Assembly: GCA_041685075.1 (NCBI GenBank)
Contig: JAWLGN010000016.1
Location: 1 to 35,139, forward strand
Source: JAMCRM01 sp041685075
Lineage (GTDB): Bacteria > Acidobacteriota > Terriglobia > Bryobacterales > Bryobacteraceae
DNA length: 35,139 nucleotides
Direction: 5' to 3'
Shown here piece after piece: positions 32,901 to 35,139 of the stretch. Below the pieces are notes generated by a model. The model saw only the letters and a list, made by a program, of their open reading frames with translations. It ran no database searches and had not been told where the DNA came from. The position numbers were made by a program, and so were the translations under genes. Positions within the stretch are counted from its first letter, which is position 1. The number at the start of each line of letters is the position of its first letter.

Positions 32901-33742
32901 ATCTTCACGGGTACGTCGAGAGTAAAGGTCAGGCGAGTCTCCGAGGGGATCTGCACCTTGGGACCGCCGGTGATCACCTGCACCGCGGTGCCGGCGCCGG
33001 CGCCCGAGACCGCGCCGATGGCCGCACCCTTGCCGCCCCCGGCGATGGCGCCGATGATGGCGCCCAGCGCGGCGCCGCCGGTAGCCATCTTGGCGGTCCT
33101 GCCGGTGCGCGATTCGCTGGCGCGCGTTACGGCCTGGGTGTTGATGTCCACCATGCGGTCGCCCACCTTGATGGAAACGATATCGAGCGCCAGTTCCGTC
33201 CGCCCGGTGAGCTTGCCGGCTTCACGGTCGTCCACCAGCTTCACCACCACGTCGGCATTGCGCGGGATCACCGTCCGCCCGCCCACCATAACCGGTTCAT
33301 CCAGGCTGGCGGCGAAAGTCTGGCCCACGGTGCTCTGTTCGGAATCGATGCTATCGATCATCCGGATCACGATCTCGGTGCCGGCGGGAATCTCGACGCC
33401 CAATTCGGCCTCGGGCGTGGTGCTGGCCGCGGGAGCCGATGCGACCGGTGTGGTGGTCTGGGGCCGCAGGACGTTCTCGCTGCGCCGTAACCGGGGCCGC
33501 GGCGTTTCGGCCGCCGCCGCCGGCGCCGAAGCCGGCGCGCTCTGAGAAGCGCCGCTGAACTCGATGGAGGCGACCTCGCTCACCTCGAAGGTCTCGATGC
33601 GGTCCGCGACTTCCATCCGCACCTGCCGCGCGCTGCCGCCCAAGTACGTGCCGTTCACCACCCGGCCGCTGCGAAGCTTCAGGGTGTCGGCGAAACAGGC
33701 GCCTGTCAGCGCCAGTGCAAGTAAGGCATATCTGATGCGCAT
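32897..33742 (-). CDS. Exported glycine-zipper protein of unknown function
   Basis: 281 residues. An N-terminal signal peptide (MRIRYALLALALTGACFADT) is cleaved either after ACFA or, less likely, at Cys16 as a lipoprotein. A short beta domain follows (LKLRSGRVVNGTYLGGSARQ, as in proteins that open with an SH3-like fold). Next come an Ala/Pro linker (about 65-110), a beta-rich domain (about 115-215, IPAGTEIVIRMIDSIDSEQSTVGQTF), and a glycine zipper (about 222-252, with GGAALGAIIGAIAGGGKGAAIG) that could insert into or span the outer membrane. Ribosome binding site GGAGAGGGT directly before ATG 33742. I do not recognise the named function; an envelope structural or stress role is inference. Confidence 0.8.
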   Translation of the reverse strand: MRIRYALLALALTGACFADTLKLRSGRVVNGTYLGGSARQVRMEVADRIETFEVSEVASIEFSGASQSAPASAPAAAAETPRPRLRRSENVLRPQTTTPVASAPAASTTPEAELGVEIPAGTEIVIRMIDSIDSEQSTVGQTFAASLDEPVMVGGRTVIPRNADVVVKLVDDREAGKLTGRTELALDIVSIKVGDRMVDINTQAVTRASESRTGRTAKMATGGAALGAIIGAIAGGGKGAAIGAVSGAGAGTAVQVITGGPKVQIPSETRLTFTLDVPVKI

Positions 33743-33765
33743 ACCCTCTCCAAACTCCTCTTTTC

Positions 33766-33771
33766 ATTGTA
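33766..33771 (-). promoter_or_regulatory. -10-like hexamer before the glycine-zipper gene
   Basis: TACAAT on the minus strand, 23 bases before the ATG at 33742. The -35 region is GC-rich and unconvincing. Same hexamer as before the methyltransferase. Confidence 0.35.
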
Positions 33772-33810
33772 GGACGCGCGCGGCCGCCTTATGGTTGAGG
33801 CGAAAATGGG

Positions 33811-34671
33811 CTACGCTTCCGGCGGCGGCGTTTCCGTGGCGCCTTGGGCGATGGCCCTCCCCAGCGCCAACCCCTCCAGGTAGGCGGCCTGTTCCTCGGC
33901 GCGGCTCAACGGACGGCGCCCGTTATTCACCCGTTCCACGCCCTTGCCGATCACGAAGGTGCCGGCGTAGGCGATGGCGCCTTTAGCCGCCACGCCCGCA
34001 CCCAGCGGTACCTTGCCGGCCAGCTCGCGCGCGAGCGAGCGCCAGCCCAGCGTGGCCGAAAGAATAGCTGTGATTTCGGCCTTTTGCTCCGCAAACCCGA
34101 TCTCGCGCCCGGTGCACGCCGCGATCAGGAACGCCATGCGCACCTGGTTGAGCGTGATGAATACCGTATCGGAGGCGAACTCGCTCACCGCCCAGGGCAA
34201 CTGAAAGATGCTCGGGATCACGTTGGGCAGCGCCGTGGCCACCGCGAACAGCGCGTTTTCACGGCAGATCCCCTGCACGATCATGTCCGCCATCTGCTTG
34301 CGGAAGTGGGGGAAAAAGCGCGCCAGCGCGATTCCCAGGTCCTGGCGTTTGTCCAGAATTTCGGCGATCGTGCGGCTGGGCTCGGCGGAGTGAAAGACGA
34401 AGCTTTCGACGGGGCAGAGGGCTCCTTCTTCACACATCACCAGGTCGCTCGGCACGGCATCGGCATCGCCGGCGCGATGCAGATAGTCCATCAGTTCCAC
34501 GCGGCGCTCGTGCGAGACGGCGGCGGGGATAAGGAAGTCCTCCAGGGCCGCATAACCGGCCGGCGTGGCCGCCACCAGCCCGATGTGCGGCGGCTCGGCG
34601 CACGCGCGGCGCACCTGGTCGGGATTCAACAGGGACACCGCGGATCGAACTTGTCTCAGTAGTCGCAGCAT
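33811..34671 (-). CDS. DUF697-like membrane-associated protein
   Basis: 286 residues. The N-terminal half is soluble (LNPDQVRRACAEPPHIGLVAATPAGYAALEDFLIP). A central hydrophobic region (about 140-185, ENALFAVATALPNVIPSIFQLPW, then SDTVFITLNQVRMAFLIAACTG) and a later one (about 222-245, LGAGVAAKGAIAYAGTFVIGKGV) resemble the helical DUF697/YcjF-type domain, which in homologues often follows a Ras-like GTPase. No GTP-binding motif is present. The ATG at 34671 lies 12 bases after the stop of the upstream gene, so the two are cotranscribed. Function unknown. Confidence 0.7.
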   Translation of the reverse strand: MLRLLRQVRSAVSLLNPDQVRRACAEPPHIGLVAATPAGYAALEDFLIPAAVSHERRVELMDYLHRAGDADAVPSDLVMCEEGALCPVESFVFHSAEPSRTIAEILDKRQDLGIALARFFPHFRKQMADMIVQGICRENALFAVATALPNVIPSIFQLPWAVSEFASDTVFITLNQVRMAFLIAACTGREIGFAEQKAEITAILSATLGWRSLARELAGKVPLGAGVAAKGAIAYAGTFVIGKGVERVNNGRRPLSRAEEQAAYLEGLALGRAIAQGATETPPPEA

Positions 34672-34683
34672 AAGCAGGGAGCC

Positions 34684-35139
34684 TCAGTGCGGCCGCTCCG
34701 CACCCACGAGCCGGAACATGACCTCCAGCCCTTTCCGCCATTCTAACCCCACGCCAACGCGCTCCACCGGAATCGAGGGTGAAAAATAGCGCAGTATGGC
34801 TTCCGACGTGGGGTGGAATTCGAAGGCGGGCGAGACCAGCAGCAGCCGCGGCGGCTCGCACCGCAGAGCGAGGCCGGGGAAGTAGCCGCGCTCGACGAAC
34901 TCGCCGCGCTCCAGGTGCCAGCGCACCCGCATCCAGTAGTCCAACGCCTGGAGCGGCAGATGCAGGTCGGCCGTGGCCTTGAGTTCCAGGATGGCCAGGC
35001 GCCCGGTGCGGTCCACCGCCAGCAGATCGATCACGCCGCGGTCGCCGCCGGCGAAGGCCAGCACCTGGGAGTACACCGGTTGGCGCACGAGCGAGGCGTC
35101 CACCGTCTCGATCTGCCGGCGCACCTGCGACTCGAGCCA
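34684..35139 (-). CDS. PD-(D/E)xK nuclease-like protein, 5' end beyond the window
   Basis: The frame is open to the window edge, so only about 151 C-terminal residues are seen. The sequence GGDRGVIDLLAVDRTGRLAILELKAT carries the D...E-x-K pattern of restriction-endonuclease-like folds, as in DUF91/NucS-type proteins, followed by LPLQALDYWMRVRWHLE and PPRLLLVSPAFEF, also common to such proteins. It is cotranscribed with the DUF697-like gene. An active nuclease is inference; the N-terminus is needed to judge it. Confidence 0.7.
   Translation of the reverse strand, partial: WLESQVRRQIETVDASLVRQPVYSQVLAFAGGDRGVIDLLAVDRTGRLAILELKATADLHLPLQALDYWMRVRWHLERGEFVERGYFPGLALRCEPPRLLLVSPAFEFHPTSEAILRYFSPSIPVERVGVGLEWRKGLEVMFRLVGAERPH

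Overview
The window is about 35 kb of a GC-rich bacterial chromosome. It is almost entirely coding: about 30 genes, and no stretch over 300 bases lacks a gene. Gene content (a secreted S46 dipeptidyl-peptidase, an FHA-GAF-PP2C phosphatase, a secreted (alpha/alpha)-barrel protein, TPR proteins, a Gfo/Idh/MocA dehydrogenase paired with a xylose-isomerase-like TIM barrel, RNase E/G with a large insert) suggests Acidobacteriota, possibly a Solibacter/Bryobacter-like lineage. That assignment is inference from content and style; there is no rRNA in the window. I saw no tRNA, rRNA, CRISPR array, insertion sequence, integrase or phage gene. This is core and lifestyle chromosome, not a genomic island.

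Layout. (1) 230-3946, plus strand: an RNase E/G whose S1 domain is split by a ~340-residue low-complexity insert, then a two-domain thiosulfate sulfurtransferase and a 73-residue conserved-looking protein. (2) 4043-9303: a SAM methyltransferase (minus) back to back with feoA-feoB ferrous-iron transport, then tex. (3) 9313-18529, minus: a PAS-LuxR regulator, a MocA-type dehydrogenase overlapping a sugar-phosphate isomerase-like gene, an FHA/GAF/SpoIIE-type phosphatase directly after a secreted S46 peptidase, a TPR protein and a secreted (alpha/alpha)-barrel protein. (4) 18534-22650, minus: glgC, eno and gpmI, tightly packed, with the (alpha/alpha)-barrel gene behind them. (5) 22729-23400, plus: a clear promoter, rpsU (TTG start), a strong terminator hairpin, and a small four-CxxC zinc-ribbon protein. 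(6) 23435-28173, minus: yraN, galT, a TPR protein, yvcK (glmR) and glmU. (7) 28340-32065, plus: acetyl-CoA synthetase and a cellulose-synthase-like membrane glycosyltransferase. (8) 32151-35139, minus: a start-overlapping pair (exported glycine-zipper protein, then an SDR reductase), a DUF697-like membrane protein and the 3' part of a PD-(D/E)xK-like gene that runs off the window.

How the genes work together. Several sets share carbon-flux and envelope themes. Eno and GpmI carry out lower glycolysis/gluconeogenesis beside GlgC, which commits glucose-1-phosphate to glycogen. YvcK, whose Bacillus homologue binds UDP-GlcNAc, sits 5 bases from GlmU, the enzyme that makes UDP-GlcNAc. GalT feeds UDP-sugars. 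Acs activates acetate.

I did not find a convincingly new multi-gene defence or mobile system. The most interesting items are the RNase E/G domain insertion, the peptidase-phosphatase gene pair, the yvcK-glmU coupling, the glgC-eno-gpmI-barrel cluster, the structured rpsU leader, and an intergenic palindromic repeat at 32070-32143.
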